A DNA stretch of 64,000 nucleotides from Lathyrus oleraceus (lineage: Eukaryota > Streptophyta > Magnoliopsida > Fabales > Fabaceae): the NCBI RefSeq assembly GCF_024323335.1, contig NC_066579.1:249419575-249483574 (forward strand), given 5' to 3'. Of this stretch, positions 23,069 through 36,467 are shown piece after piece. Numbering within the stretch: position 1 is the first letter of the stretch; each line of letters begins with the position of its first letter. Under the pieces are notes generated by a model that was not told where the DNA came from, did no database searches, and saw only the letters and a program-made list of their open reading frames with translations. The translations under genes were made by a program, and so were the position numbers.

Positions 23069-24673
23069 TTATCTTCGAGCTTCACTCGACTCTGCATGCG
23101 CTGGCATGGGATTTGTTGCAACATTTGGCCTAACTGGTGTGAAGGTAAATTGCCTTACTGTCAATCAGGTCTTGGACTTTGTGTTTTAAAGCCTTGCAAT
23201 TCTCCACTGTGTGCCCTGGGGCACCCATGTGATACTCGCAGTGAGCATTGACGTTGTAGCCTGGTGGATATGGCGGAGTTGCAGGTGTTAGCTTCTTTAA
23301 AACAATTGATCCATCCTTTAGCAGGTAGGGAAGGATCTTGTTGTATGGTACTGGCAAAGGATCGAAATGTCTTTCTAGCCTCCTTGCCCTCTGTTGGTTA
23401 GGTTGACGTTGTGGTGGAGCACGTTGTTGTTGATTCTGATGTTGTTGCTGATAAGCGGGCTTTTGATAAGGCTGCTGATATTGTTGTTGATAGGGTTGCT
23501 GATATGGTGGTTGATATGGTGTTGGGATGACAGCGACAACCTGATGATAAGGCATAGGAGCATATGGACGTGCCATATATCCTCCTCCTTCCGTTATGGC
23601 ATTGGTCTTCCCTTCTGGCTTCTTTGGGAGATTAGGATATGGTTTCTTCATCCCACCTGAAGCACTGGCGGCGCAAGGTAGCTTTCCTTTTCTAATCTGA
23701 CTTTCAATTCGTTCTCCCATAGAGACAACCTCAGCAAAAGTCAGGAAGCTGGAACCCACCATCTTTTCCATGTATTGGGTATGCAGAGTTCCCATAAACA
23801 TATCAATTAGCTCCTTGTCAAGAAGAGGAGGTTGGACACGAGCTTCTAGCTCTCTCCACCACTGGGCGTACTCCTTGAATGACTCATTGTTGCGTTGAGT
23901 CATGTCTTGCAGTTATGTGTGATTGGGTGCTAGATCAGTATTGTACTGGTAATGCCTAAGGAAGGCTTCAGTGAGATCTCTCCAAGATTGGACCTGACCT
24001 CTCTCTAGCTGTATATACCACTCCAAAGATGCCCCACTAAGACTATCTTGGAAGTAATGAATCAAGAGTTGATCATTACTGATGTGGGCAGCCATCTTGC
24101 GGCAGTAAGCTCTGAGGTGAGTTCTCGGGCAACTAATCCCTTTGTACTTGTCAAAGTCCGGGACTTTGAATTTTTGCGGAATCACCAAACCTGGTACCAA
24201 GCACATGTCGACAACGTCCAAACCGGGAGTAGTGTGAACCTCCAAGGACTTGAATTTCTCTTCCAGAGCATGGAGTCTCTCAACAGCTGGGTCCGGGAGA
24301 TCTCCAACAACAGGTTTGGCTGGTTGTGGCATGAAGAAGGTGTCATATGTATCTTCATCACCTATCACAGATCCGTGTCGAGCAGATGTAGCAGAATGCT
24401 CATGGGGTTCATGTTGACCATGGGAACAGGAATGGGGATCGGTCCTCCTCTAGGCTGGGCAAGATTACCATTAAGGTCAGTCTCTCCAGGGATGCTAAGC
24501 GATGGTGATCCAAATTGAGCAGCAACTCTTCTGGCTTTGGCACTAGTCTCGGCATCCTTCTCCTTCTGGGCTAAGAGCAACATGGTCTCAAGTAAATGAT
24601 CCATCTTTGCCTGTATGGAGTCAATGTCTGTCCTCATCGAAATTTGGTTGGCTTCAAGCTGTTCGAGTGTCAT
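23069..24673 (-). pseudogene. gag: E1 gag, broken
   Basis: Capsid protein of E1 with the same domain order as in E2 and E3. The N-terminus is MTLEQLEANQISMRTDIDS. The core includes IHYFQDSLSGASLEW and ends in a Gln/Pro-rich linker (QQPYQQ). The zinc-knuckle-like C-x2-H-x5-H-x4-C is followed by KVQDLIDSKAI. Three breaks are visible. A one-base frameshift lies near 24400. An in-frame TAA at 23913-23915 sits in the conserved motif after LAPNHT. A frameshift near 23140 shifts the reading to the VRPNVATNPMPAH frame, which stops at 23069-23071. The first half carries an acidic/hydrophobic helix like other Tat gags. It cannot yield full-length Gag as it stands. Confidence 0.88.
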
Positions 24674-24988
24674 CCTGTAGTTGTGGCGTGTCTCGTACCG
24701 GTGTTGAGTAATCAGCGTTTACTGGACAAAGGGTAGAATATGGTGTAAGCTTTTATTTCTGGAAGATGAAATGCAATGCATGTTTATGATATGCAAATGC
24801 ATGAAATTGTGCCATGTTTTTCGGAAGAGGAATACAAATACTCAAGATCATTGACACGTCGGGTACGTCAAGATAAAAGGAAGAAACAGAGGTTTCTCTG
24901 ATTACTAGAAATTCCCAAAGGTAGGTTCTAAAGTTACGTTTTCAAGGAAGGAACTTAGGCTTGACTCTCTCTTTCTTAGAGCAAAATG

Positions 24989-25006
24989 TCCCCAGCAGAG
25001 TCGCCA
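24989..25006 (-). other. E1 primer-binding site
   Basis: The sense strand reads TGGCGACTCTGCTGGGGA, three bases (GAC) after the 5' LTR end at 25010. It is identical to the E2 and E3 sites. Confidence 0.9.
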
Positions 25007-25009
25007 GTC

Positions 25010-28000
25010 TGTCGCACCTAAAAAATGATAATGCGATCCCTCGCGATGGAATGCGGAAAAATGTTGTTCGAAACAGAGTCGCCACCGAACTTTATTCATT
25101 CCCATGAAGGAATAGGAAAATATCGAGAAAACCTTTAAAAAAAGAATAATGGTCGTCACAACCATATTCGGGTTCGGGAGTCGATTACGCAAGGGGAAGG
25201 TATTAGCACCCCTCACGTTCGTTGTACTCAACGGGAACCTTTTAGTCTGATTTTGCTATTTGACTGTTAATTGACTGTTATTCGCTTGCTTCGAGTGATT
25301 AGAATGGTTGATAGATATGGATGAAGACCTCAGAAGGGGGAAATAAGAGGTTTTTATTAGTGTGCTCGCGAAGATACAGCAATCTTCTGCCTACGTATCC
25401 TTATGGTGCAATAAGGAAATCAGAGAATTCGTAGTTTGGGCTACTACGAATATTTGGTGTGTTTTATTTTGATGAACGACTGTGTAGGTCGGCGTTCTAA
25501 CGGCTAAACGCTGGCTTGTCTACTCTCGGTGGAGGCCCTAGCACTGGTTTATTGTGCACATTAGAAAGGATTTACAGTGTTCTTTTTGAAAGGGTTTTGG
25601 TTACGCGAGGGGTGACGAGTTGAATTGATGTGTTTGATGTTTGATTTCGATCGCACGGGGGCGTGAAGTTAGGTTTAATGTGTTTGAGATGTTTTTGAAG
25701 AACGACGAAAGATTGAGCAATATGGTGCACACCAATCATCCAATTCTTTCGAGGAATAATAAGGCGAACGCCTTCTACTCCTTTTTCGTTCGAATTATTT
25801 TGAAAGTTTGTTTGTGGATGTTGAATATGCACGGTAGTGAGGCGTACGCCTCCTACTTGCTTATTCAAAGAATAATGAGGCGAGCGCCGCCTATTCCCTT
25901 ATCCAAGTTTATTTAGCGTGTTTTAGTCGGAAGTCGATAATTTGAGCAATGTGGCGAGCGCCAATTATTCAAATAATCGGGAGATGGTGAGGAGAACGCC
26001 TCCCATCTTTTATCATCCGAAGTTTAATTTATGAAAAGAAATGTTCTTAGATGTCATATTTGATTTGCAAAAATAATTTGTATTTTGAATTGGTAGGTTT
26101 TGAAAAGTCGATGATTTGAGCAATGTAGCGTACGCCAATTATTCAAATAATCAAGGAATGGCGAGGCGAACGCCTCCCATTCAATCGATTAAAGTTAAGT
26201 TATTTATTTTGAGAAATTGGGTTTGATCTAAGAGTTGATTTGAATTTATTCGATTGTGTTTTTAATTTGATGACGAAAACTCGAGCAATGTGGCGTACGC
26301 CAATTATTCGAATAATCGGAGGATAATGAGGCGAACGCCTCCCATCCTTTTATTATCGGAAATTTAGAATTAAAAGGGTTTAGGGTTTGTATTAATTTAA
26401 AAGAAATGATGTGAGTATTGTATAATTATGGTTTTAAAATAATTTGAATTTGGAAATTATATTTGATTTGGAAAAGTGATTTGAAAATTGTATGATTAAG
26501 GTTTAATTTGATGACGAAAATTCGAGCAATGTGGCGTACGCCAATTATTCGAATAATCGAAAGATAATGAGGCGTCGCCTCCTATCCTTTTATTATCGGA
26601 AATTTAGAATTAAAAGAATTTGGAATTTGTAATTGATTTAAAAGAAATGATTTGAATATGTATAATCATGGTTTTAAAATAATTTGAATTTAGAACTCAT
26701 GTTTGATTTTGGAAAAGTGATTTGAATTGGTATTTGGTTAAGGTTTTAATCGGGTGACAAGAACTTGAGCAATATGGCGTACGCCAATCATTCAACTACT
26801 TGAGAAATAGTGAAGCGGACGCCTCCTATATCTTTTTCATCCCATATTTTATATTGAAAGAGAAAATTCTTTTGAAGTTAAATGGTTTGAAAAATGGTTT
26901 GAATTCGTGTTTGTTGAAAAATTACATGTGGCTGATGGCGATGCCAAAGCAATCGGTTTACAAGGTTTTGATTTGAAAATGGGCTTGACTTTAAGTCAAG
27001 AATTGTAATTTGTGTTTTTGAAATTGGTTCGGATGGATAATGAAATTGAATTGATCACAATGTGCTCCAAAACCGGTTCATACATAGCGACAATGAAATT
27101 GGAATGTCGTATGTGAGATCGAAACACGGTGAAAATATACAATTAATTTATCGAAACTCTGATGGCATAGCGACATGAGTTTGTCGAATCCGCGAATGAA
27201 AATCTCATTCTAACGCAATGTAATAGAAGAGAATTATATTTACAAAGTTCGTATCAAATTGCCAAAAATCAAAATATATATACAGTAAGATGTTTCGACA
27301 AGCCACTAAGAATAATAATTATAATTTTTAGAAATCTATTATCAATATAATTACAACATTTATAATTAATTCATAGTATAACCACACTATTATGATTAAC
27401 AATATCCATATACTACTTAGCTAGAACAGAAACCAACAATCACACACTTTATAATATCCAACGTCCAACATGATTAAAAAAAAGGTGACGCCATGACATA
27501 ATCAAGTGGAATTTTACCAACAAAAAAAAAACTCTTAGAAACAAAATTTAGCAAACCAATAATAATATATTTACACTATAATAAGAGTTAAAGTTCAATA
27601 AGAAATGTTGAGTTAACAGTAACTTTACTACTACCATTAACATATAGAAAAACGTAACCAACATTAAATTGAGTGAAGGTAGAATTATTCCTTACTTAAA
27701 CTTCCTCTCTCCGAGCGAATTCTTCCATATTTAAAAAGGAAAATGTGGACAGATGAGATTCCAGTGCAAAATCTTCAACTTCGTTGGTGTTGTTGTGTTG
27801 GTTTTGAAAGGATATCATATGGATCTCATCTACAACAGTGGATATCGTTTTTCATGCAAAAACAATCAAAGACACAACAACAAAACACAGACCATCACAA
27901 TTGATTTCCCTTCTTTCCTATTTCTTAACAGCTTTCAAGAATAAAAGAAACCGGATCTGATGGATTCTTCGTGTACACAGGAAGTCGAAGAGGATGAACA

Positions 28001-29280
28001 ATCCGGTGAGATATTCTTCTCGGGTTGGCGTTGCGGTCGGAGATTTGGTTCGCGGATGAAGAAGGCGGTTGTGTGGTGATGTTGTGTCGTGGTGAAGGAG
28101 AAGGATGTTGAGGGTGGGTCGGTGGTGTTTGGTGCGGATTAAGCGGTTTCGCCTGTGGTAGGACGAAGGAGGCGAGGTGAGGAGTTCGTCAATCACGGTG
28201 GCTTTGCGTTGTCGGCGCGAGCGGATTTGACAGTGTTTTGGGGAATGGTTTTGTGAGGTGTGGTGGCGATGTTCGCCGGTGAGAGGGTGTGTAAGATTTG
28301 AGTGGTGATTTTTGAAGACGGTGGAGAAAGATGAGTGTGGGTGTGAGTGGTTGTTTTGTGGAGATTGAAAGTGTGTGGGTGTGGGGTGGAGAGATGGAAG
28401 TAGCGGAAGGGGAAGCGAAGAAGAAAAAACCTTTCTTCTTCTCTCTTTTTAGTTTTTTTCTTTCCGTTAGCAAAGAGAGAATCGAGATTTTTTGTGAAGA
28501 TTGTGTGGTAACGTGAGGGAGTGAGAGAGATGGAGTGAGGGGTCAGAGAAACGTGTGAGCAGGAGAGTAATAAAAGAGGTGGGTATATGGGAATTATGAG
28601 AGAGAGACGTGTGAGTTTTGTTATGAGTGAGTTGTCCAATTGCCAGGAAAAGAGAAAGAATCCAATGCTGATAAAATACATTTATTTGCAAACAATTTTA
28701 TTATCTATTATTAAAAATTAGTTATTAAAAAAAATCTTAAATAGTAATTTAACTTAGATAATAGTAATAATAATGAAAACTGTAATTGTTTAATGTGATA
28801 TTTTGAATAAAGAAATAAAATGATCTGATTAAAAATAGAAATCGAATAAAAATTTACTAAAAAAAAATAGATCGAACACACTAAAATAATCAACACAAAA
28901 TATACTTATTGAAAAAATACAACGTTTCCTCAAATCCTGAAATAAATTTGCACCGGTTAAAAGGCTCAGGCGGGTCAAAATGTAATCGAAACAGTCGCTG
29001 AAAAATACAACGAGCACACCAGGTTAAACTACGTGAACAATAGATTAATAATATTGGCGTCTACAATTTTTAATTTTGAAACTTTTTTACCCGCTGATTC
29101 TGCATGTTCTTGAGAAATGATTCAACCGATTTGTCTGTATTTTCAATAAATTTATTCTGACTGATATTCTAGGTATTATTCATGATGGAATGTATGTCAT
29201 GTTATGCATATGATGCAAAATAAAAATGAAATCAATTCTATGGAAATTTAAATATGCCCGGACAAAATTGGGGTATGACA
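25010..29280 (-). repeat. E1 5' LTR
   Basis: This 4,271-bp LTR runs from TGTCGCACC to GTATGACA and matches 3552-7501 plus 17812-17868. It retains about 174 bp (27089-27262) and about 70 bp near 27975-28050 that the 3' LTR has lost. The palindromic repeat block is at about 25700-26840. Confidence 0.9.
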
Positions 29281-29286
29281 ACCCCT

Positions 29287-32200
29287 TGTCGCATCCGCGA
29301 AAAACAACCGGCGGGCTAAAACAAAACAACACAGAGCCGCCACCGTGCGTTATTTATCCCAAAAGAGGGAAAGGAAACGCTCGAAGTAAACCTGGGAAAA
29401 GCACGGTCTCGCGACCAAAGAGAATGGGATCGGGAGTCGGTTATGCGAAGGGAAGGTATTAGCACCCCTACGCATCCGTCGTACTCGACGGGATCCACGC
29501 TCAAAAAGATAGGTTAAGGTGGCTAAAACAAACATCACACACACACACACTGAAAAACAACACAGGTGGAAAAGAGGGGAAATGGCTCGCTAGGATATCT
29601 CATCCTATGCTTACGTATCTCATCTGGAATGAGAATCAGAGCTGCCGTAGTTCGGCTCACGCACACCGAAACAAACACACGCACAGACGCTGAGACGTCA
29701 AAACAACCACACAAACAGGCAAACATGGAAACCGAATGTCAATCGCTGGACTTACATCGGACTCCAAGCACACAACAAGAGGATACGGAATGCCAATTGC
29801 TGGGCTTACATCCATCTCCTAACACACACAAGAAAGACAACACACAACAAGTTACTAAGGAGTCTGGCACTCGAGCCTAGCAACTGTCAAGCAAACACAC
29901 ACAAAAAGAAAAAAGGGTGCCCGGAGAGATCTCGTACGACCTCCTGCCTACGTACCTCATCTGGTATGAGGATCAGGGTAACGTAGTTCCCCTTAACAGG
30001 GGAGAAACTTTCTCCTCACCAGAGACCGGGAAATGACCAACTAGAAGGGAGACTGACTCGAGCCTAATAGTTATCATGTATTCCACAATGGTCCTAGGTT
30101 GAGTTTTCTATCTACTTGCACAGGCAGCAAGCTAATCCTAAACAGGCAAAGCAAAGCATGCAAGCATAATCAAAACAAAGCAAACATTCACAATTAGCAC
30201 ACACTATATACAGACAAAGTGGGCTCACACAAGGGTTAGGCTGCAAAAGCAAGCCAACTGTATCAGGGTGATGTTAGCTCTTAACCCTAACATTGAGAGT
30301 TAGGGTGAAGCAGATGAAATGGGAAGTGAGGGGTGTGCCTCACAACTCTTATCCCGGGCCTGGGAGAGCTTTAGACAAAGGAAATGTGGGTTCAGAAAGT
30401 GGGAACCCTTCTACACTTATGACAATGACTCAACTGTACAACTGTACAAGGATCTTGGGTTAATATCCTCAAGGCATCAACATGTAATGTGAGCCAAGGG
30501 ATGACTCAACAGAATAGCAGGAGATGGACTACACATCTCTTGTATCTGCCAATTGCCTTATCAAAGGTCTTTTCCTGCTTGGGGACAAAGATAAACAAAC
30601 ACAAGCATTGCCTCTTAAGGAGGACTTCAGACAGGTGCCTGGCCAAGTAACAGGCCAGGTCTTCCAGACTACATGGAGTTAGTGATGCTATACCTCAATT
30701 GGTTAAGCAACCAAGCAACAGCAAAAGCAAGTTCAAAAGAACTATAGCAACTAATGTACCTGAAATCAATCTAACATAATCAATACACAGCTCAAACAGT
30801 CAAACAGACAAACTAAAAGTCAACAGTTAACTGTACACAAGCAATGCATCAAGCAAAGCATAAGCCAATGCTCAACACGAATGACTTAGAAGCCACCTAC
30901 AAAACAAACTTAATGTTAATCAACATCAATCAAAACAAGCAACTCAAGCCAAGTGAATTAATTCCTCCATGCCATATGCTTTTTGTCCTGAAAACACAAC
31001 TCAAACATAAGAAGCAAACCCCTAGGACAAGGCCTAGGGTCCAAGAGGGAGAAATAATTCAAAACAGAACATTAAAATTGGCAAAAATCAAGTTCAATCA
31101 AATAAGAAACAAATCCAATTGGTCTCATGTTCATATCATACACCAATTTCATTTCACAAGGCATATAAGGCAAAGCATGCAATTTCAAAGCTCATAGGAC
31201 CAAACAGAAAGATCCAATTCAAACCAACTCAAGAATAATTCAATAAACCCCAAGAAAAATCAAGGTTAAACAGCATTCATCAAAGGATCATCACACCAAA
31301 TTTCAAGTCAATTGGATAAGTGGAAGCATGTCAATTAAATCCATAAGAAAAAGCATGTTCAAACAAGCTCATACAAGGCACCAAATCATATATCAACTTC
31401 AAGCAAGCACAAAACATAATTGGCACAAGATAAATGAATCAAACCAAAGCCATGGCAAACTTCCAGGTGTCTAGAATCACTCCACAAAATTTCAAGTTCA
31501 TGTGATACATATCAAGAATTTCACAAATCATTTAAGATCATGACTCACAAAAGGTCCACAATTGGTCAAACAGAAGAGAAATTCTCAAACAAATTGGAAA
31601 TGCATCCAAAACATCCACAAGAATTCATGAGTGAACCTAACATCCAGAAGTATCAACATGCAAAAATTCAGGTCATTTTGAGTTCATATGGCAAGGTAAA
31701 GAAATTCCACAAATTGGACAAGAAATGGTGTGACACAAATTGTCACACCTACATTCAACAGCTCATATCTCATCAACCAGGAAAGCAAAAATCACAAACT
31801 CTATCCCAAAATTTTCATTTATATGTCTATTTTAAGCATGCAAAGTTTCAAGAATTTTGGATCAAACATCATCATTTCATGAAGGAAAAGGCAAGCAAGG
31901 TGCAATATATGACATGCGAGCATGAACCCTAAGCAATTTTTAAATCCAACCGAGCACAAATTTTGCAAAAATCATCATAAAATAGTAGAGATCATAAGGA
32001 GCATGGCACAAAAAATCTCATGTGAATTGGACAATTATTTTGTGAGATATGATTTTTGGAATGAAAGGAAAAAATAAAAAAAATGGCATAAGCAATGGTC
32101 ATGAACATGAATGAATTAATGGAATAATATGCCAAAGACCAAAATGAATACGCCTGAACTCGGAATCGAACCGAGTGCCTTTTTGAAATCCAGCTCGCGC

Positions 32201-34233
32201 TCAAGGCACCAGGATACGTGGTCCAGTGCATGGCGCCATAACATCATAAACATGCAGGCAAGCGAAAAAGTGGATTAAACGCGTTCTGGAGAAGAAATTT
32301 CACACATTCATCCATGTTCATCACAAACCCTAGGCTCAAGAACATTTTGTCACGAAAATTAACAAACCGCATACCATTGGAACCGTCTTTCAGTGTACAT
32401 CACGAATCTCAAATCAATTTATCCTAACTCTTCCTAATTCAAGAGATTCGAAGGGAAATATATTCATGCATCAAAATGAAAATCAACATAACTTTCTTGT
32501 TTCTCAACGAAATTCAATGGAACAAATTGCAGCATGACCTACACTCAAAGATCTACCAAAAGCATGCCTCAATTTCAAGAATTATGCAAGTCGAAAACTG
32601 ACCTTCTTTGAAGTGCAGAAATGATTTTGATGTTTTCTGGCCTTGCAATGCTGAAACAGAAGCTCTTTAATGCTTGTATGAGTGAATGAAGCAAGGCTTT
32701 GATGTTGATTGTGAAGGATCTAGCTGAAAACTCGAATTGCCATTGAAGAAGCTTGATGCAACAATTCTTGAAACAGCATGAAAATGGAGGATTCTTGCTT
32801 CAAATAGCTTCCATTATGCTCATGGATGAAGGATTGATGAAGATCAATGCAAGGTTTGTGCAGATTTTTGAAGAAAAGTTGAGAGAAGAAGTTGAAGAAT
32901 TTTTGGATTTCTAGATCTAGATCTCAATTTTGTTATGATTAGCAATGAAACAGTTATGATTTAGCTTTTATACGTGATGCTAATGATGTTGCTAATCATG
33001 ATTAGTGTAAATGCTAAAGATTAAGTGATGTCAAGTTTTGTGCACATTAGCAAATTGGCCAATTCACCCTTCACATGTGATTCAATGTAACAGTGCAGGT
33101 TTTAGCTTCAATTCACTTCAGAAAATCACTTTGGAGGCAAATGCAAGTGGAATTATGTGAAGCCAAGGCCTAGTTTTCAAATTCATCTTTTTCCCTCCAA
33201 TTTCCAAATTAAGTTCAAGTGAAAAATGCACTTTTTTATGATGAGTTTTAATGAAATGTGATGCTGATTATGATAGTGCACATCAAGAGAAAATTGCTCC
33301 AAAAAGAACCACATGATTTGGCCATTTGGTGCCAAAGTTATGCCTTGTTGAAGTTCAAATTTTCTTGACCAAGATTGATCCATAACTTGCCAACCACACA
33401 TGATAAATTCATGTTCTTGGACTTTTTGGAAAGGTGAGAGCAATATCTACAACTTTCATGTTGGACTAAATTTCATTTGAAGCATTTTTGGACATGTAAT
33501 TTTAAGGAGAAGACCTTTCCATTTTTGGCAATTTTGAATTACAAGTCACTTTCTATTTTTGGAAAGTTTTCATCTGACTTTATTTTCTTCAATGTTGATG
33601 TTTGAAATGTCAAATGAAACTTGTTTGGACATGAATGAAGTGTCTCTAACCCTCTCCCACCTCCAAATCCATCAGTTGACCTCTGGTTGACTTTTGCTGA
33701 CTGATAGATGAACTGGCTATGCACAGATGAACTTGAGCCTCAATCCCCTGATGAAATGGCTCAAAGATGAAACCCTAGCTTCCACAAGCTCAATATAACC
33801 ATATGATGATCTCTCATCTCAATGAAGACCTCATTTCCTTGACAAGCCCTGATTGGCACAATGCAGATGATTAGGGTTGACCAGAGGTCAAAACCCTAAT
33901 CCCAAGGCATCTGATCAATTATAATGAATCTCTTGGTGATGACAAGACCATGATGATGATGATGTATCATTTCAACCCAAGATAATGATCAATCCTCCTT
34001 GAGGAACCAAGAAACCCTAATTTGAAACACCAACCCTCAGGTGGCTAGTGATCAATTCATGAAACCCTCAAGCTGAATATCTTAACCTCTTTATCTTCTG
34101 ATCAAGACCTAGGAGGATGACTCGCTCAATGTTGCCACATGACATGCAAATATGCAATGACTAATGACCTAAAAATGATATGCAATATGTTAAGCTAGTC
34201 CCAAGAGAGGAGGGCAAATTTTGAGGTGTTACA
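29287..34233 (-). mobile_element. Solo LTR of the E3 family
   Basis: One LTR (4,947 bp) reads TGTCGCATCCGCG to GAGGTGTTACA on the plus strand and is flanked by CCCCT at 29282-29286 and 34234-34238. The first 1.4 kb is nearly identical to the start of E3's 5' LTR at 49255-50680. A single LTR with perfect target duplication is the usual product of recombination between the two LTRs of one element. No PBS, polypurine tract or coding remnant adjoins it. Open frames inside, such as 31540-31932, are AT-rich and unconserved. Confidence 0.9.
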
Positions 34234-34520
34234 CCCCTCACTGTTTATTATGTTAAATGTGTGATTTAATATAATTGCCAATGTCGCGAAAACCTACAGG
34301 GTCACACACAAAGGACATATTGATGAGAGATAGAGTAACTAAGGAACACCGTAAGGTACGGTGCATTTAAGTGAATTGTAGAACCTCGTAAGGTACGGTG
34401 TACTTAAGTAGAATACGAAATATGGTAAGGTACCACGCGCTTAAGTGAATTTGGCATATTATAAGATATGATCCACATACACTTAAGTGGGCTTTTTAGC
34501 TTGAAGCCCACACAAGTGGT

Positions 34521-34530
34521 TCTATAAATA
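34521..34530 (+). promoter_or_regulatory. Probable TATA box of the family A LTR
   Basis: TCTATAAATA lies in the 3' half of the LTR, followed within about 50 bases by a pyrimidine-rich microsatellite, as in many plant LTR promoters. Activity is inferred. Confidence 0.55.
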
Positions 34531-34570
34531 GAACCCTTGTGCAGAAGCATTTAGTGCAGTTGCAATTTCG

Positions 34571-34573
<3 letters not shown>

Positions 34574-34643
<70 letters not shown>
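34574..34643 (+). repeat. (CT)n(CA)n microsatellite
   Basis: About 19 CT repeats are followed by about 15 CA repeats, directly downstream of the TATA box and so probably in the transcribed R/U5 part of the LTR. Confidence 0.95.
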
Positions 34644-34645
<2 letters not shown>

Positions 34646-34878
34646 AAAGCCTTCATTCGTAGCAGCTAGCACTGAGATTGAAGGAATCCATTTGTGTGGA
34701 CTGAGTAGAGGCGTTGTCGTCATTCAACGTTCGTGATCGCTCCGTAGGTCTGCATCAAAAGTTTCAATCGTCACAAGAGGTAACTATTTTATCACTGATC
34801 ATGCCCATTCGTAAGGATCACTAAAGGAGAAAATTTTAATTTCCGCTGCGTTTTGGATCGCCCTTCTCCTTCAGAAAC

Positions 34879-36261
34879 ACCTCAGTCTTATCCTTCATGA
34901 ACTCATCTACTTGCTTAGCCAACACAAACAACTTATCACTCGCATCAAACTTTGAAAATGACACCGACTTTTCGAAACAGTTGATATGAACATGGTTGAA
35001 CTTCAACCAGTTCATTCTAAGGATAACACCGAGTTTATTCAATGGTAGACAGACTAAGTCCAACCCAAAACTCTTACCATAAATAGTCAGCAGACAATTC
35101 AAACAAACCCACGAAGTGGTTAACAGACCCAGAGTTGGGGTATCAACAATCGTACTCCCAACCATATAAGACAACTTCAAACACAACCTCTCAGTACAAT
35201 CAAGCAAAACAAACATATATGTTGCACCTGTGTCAATAATACAAGTCAATGTAATACCATTAATAAAACATGTACTTCGAATCAATTCGTCTGAACTAGT
35301 AGTCTTGACCCAGTCAAAGCAAAAACTTCCCCTCCAGACTACACCTACTTTGACTTCTGACAATTGGTACTAATGTGACCTTGTTAGTTGCAGTTATAAC
35401 AAGTCGACCTAACACTCTTGCAATTTACAATACGGTGACCAGTCTTCCCACATTTGAAGCACCTCAGAATGTTATTCTTCCATTCATTATCACGGTGGTC
35501 TGACTCACCACACTTGAAACATTTGAAAAGAGGGAGTCTCTCCCCCACTTGGATTTTTCTCATCTAAAGATCTCCATTTCCCTTTGTTAGATGAAGCACT
35601 ATATGGTTTCCCATAATACTGATTCTTCCCTTTCTTCTCACTAAGACTCCTATAGTGAGTAGAACAAGTCGTGTTATCCTCATCATATATCCTACACTTA
35701 TTAACCAGCACAGGAAATCAGTAAATCTCCTGATAACCCATACCTTGCTTGATCTCAGGATGCAGTCCCTTTCAAACTTAATGCTCTTTGACCCATCAAT
35801 AGCCGCACCATTATAGTGTGGAAGAAATGTCACTAGTTATTTGAACTTAACATCATACTCAGCAACAGTCATATTTCCATGCTTTAGTTTGAGGAACTTT
35901 ATCTCCTTCTTACTGCACACACCCTTTGGAAAATACTTCTCAAGAAAATTAGTCATGAACATAACCCAAGTAATCTCAATACCAACAGCTTCCAGTCTCT
36001 GGCGCGAATTATCCCACCACTCATCGGCCCTTCTAACATAATATGAGGTCCGAACTGCACCTTGTGAACCTTAGTGCAAACCATCGCTCGAAAAATCTTC
36101 TCAATCTCTTTGAGCCACGCCTGTGCACCCTTCGGATCATATATTCCCTTGAACGTCAACGTATTATTTCTCTAAAACTTCCTCAATCCACAGAACTCAT
36201 CAAAAACCTGATTCTACTGACCCTGAAGCGCCGGAGCCATAGCCTCCAATGATTGAGCCAC
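34879..36261 (-). pseudogene. Chromovirus-like gag-protease remnant
   Basis: N-terminal half of the old Ty3/gypsy element whose pol is at 648-2787. Reading right to left it starts near 36261 with an AQSLEAMAPAL helix (the expected ATG is GTG). The capsid domain follows (TFKGIYDPKGAQAWLKEIEKIF). Two zinc knuckles come next, the first intact (CFKCGKTGHRIVNC) and the second broken by a stop. The aspartic protease has the active site IDTGATYMFV. It ends at EVFL, where the family A LTR interrupts the linker to RT. Several frameshifts and stops are present. The DTGA active site and paired CCHC knuckles differ from the Tat-type gag of E1-E3, so this is a separate lineage. Confidence 0.85.
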
Positions 36262-36467
36262 GCTGGGGATTATTATTTTTTTTTACTTTTTCTTGAACCC
36301 CGAACAAACATTTTCTTGCGTATGATCCCAGATCACCGCGGTTGAACCCCGACATCTTGTTTGCCAAACAATGAACCCCATTCTCCATTTGAACCCCAGT
36401 CGCCTGACAATAAATGGTGATCGTCATTGTGAACCCCGTTCTCCAGAAAACACCTCGTGTCTCCCTT

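Larger units (their letters stand above)
3552..29280 (-). mobile_element. E1: Ogre/Tat-type element, gag only, no pol
   Basis: Two direct LTRs (3552-7501 plus 17812-17868; and 25010-29280) flank a minus-strand internal region. The order in sense direction is 5' LTR, PBS (24989-25006), broken gag (24673-23069), an unassigned stretch, a 2.2-kb repeat array, a polypurine tract (17883-17869) and the 3' LTR. No protease, RT, RNase H or integrase is present, so any movement would depend on enzymes from a relative. The 3' LTR is interrupted by E2. The flanks ACCGT (3547-3551) and ACCCC (29281-29285) match at only three of five positions, so the target duplication is eroded or not exact. The LTRs differ by several indels, which makes E1 older than E2. 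Confidence 0.85.
34239..34873 (+). mobile_element. Family A LTR, right part with promoter
   Basis: This completes the LTR begun at 2788 and ends CCCTTCTCCTTCA before GAAAC (34874-34878). It has a GTAAGGTAC repeat (34350-34430), a TATA box and a microsatellite. The split point is shared with the E1 and solo LTR insertions. Confidence 0.8.

Noticed and set aside
3547..29285. Perfect target duplication for E1
   Set aside because: ACCGT and ACCCC match at three of five bases only, so I do not claim it.
32150..32230. tRNA-like stretch (GAATCGAACCGAG)
   Set aside because: No second arm, anticodon stem or acceptor pairing could be assembled.
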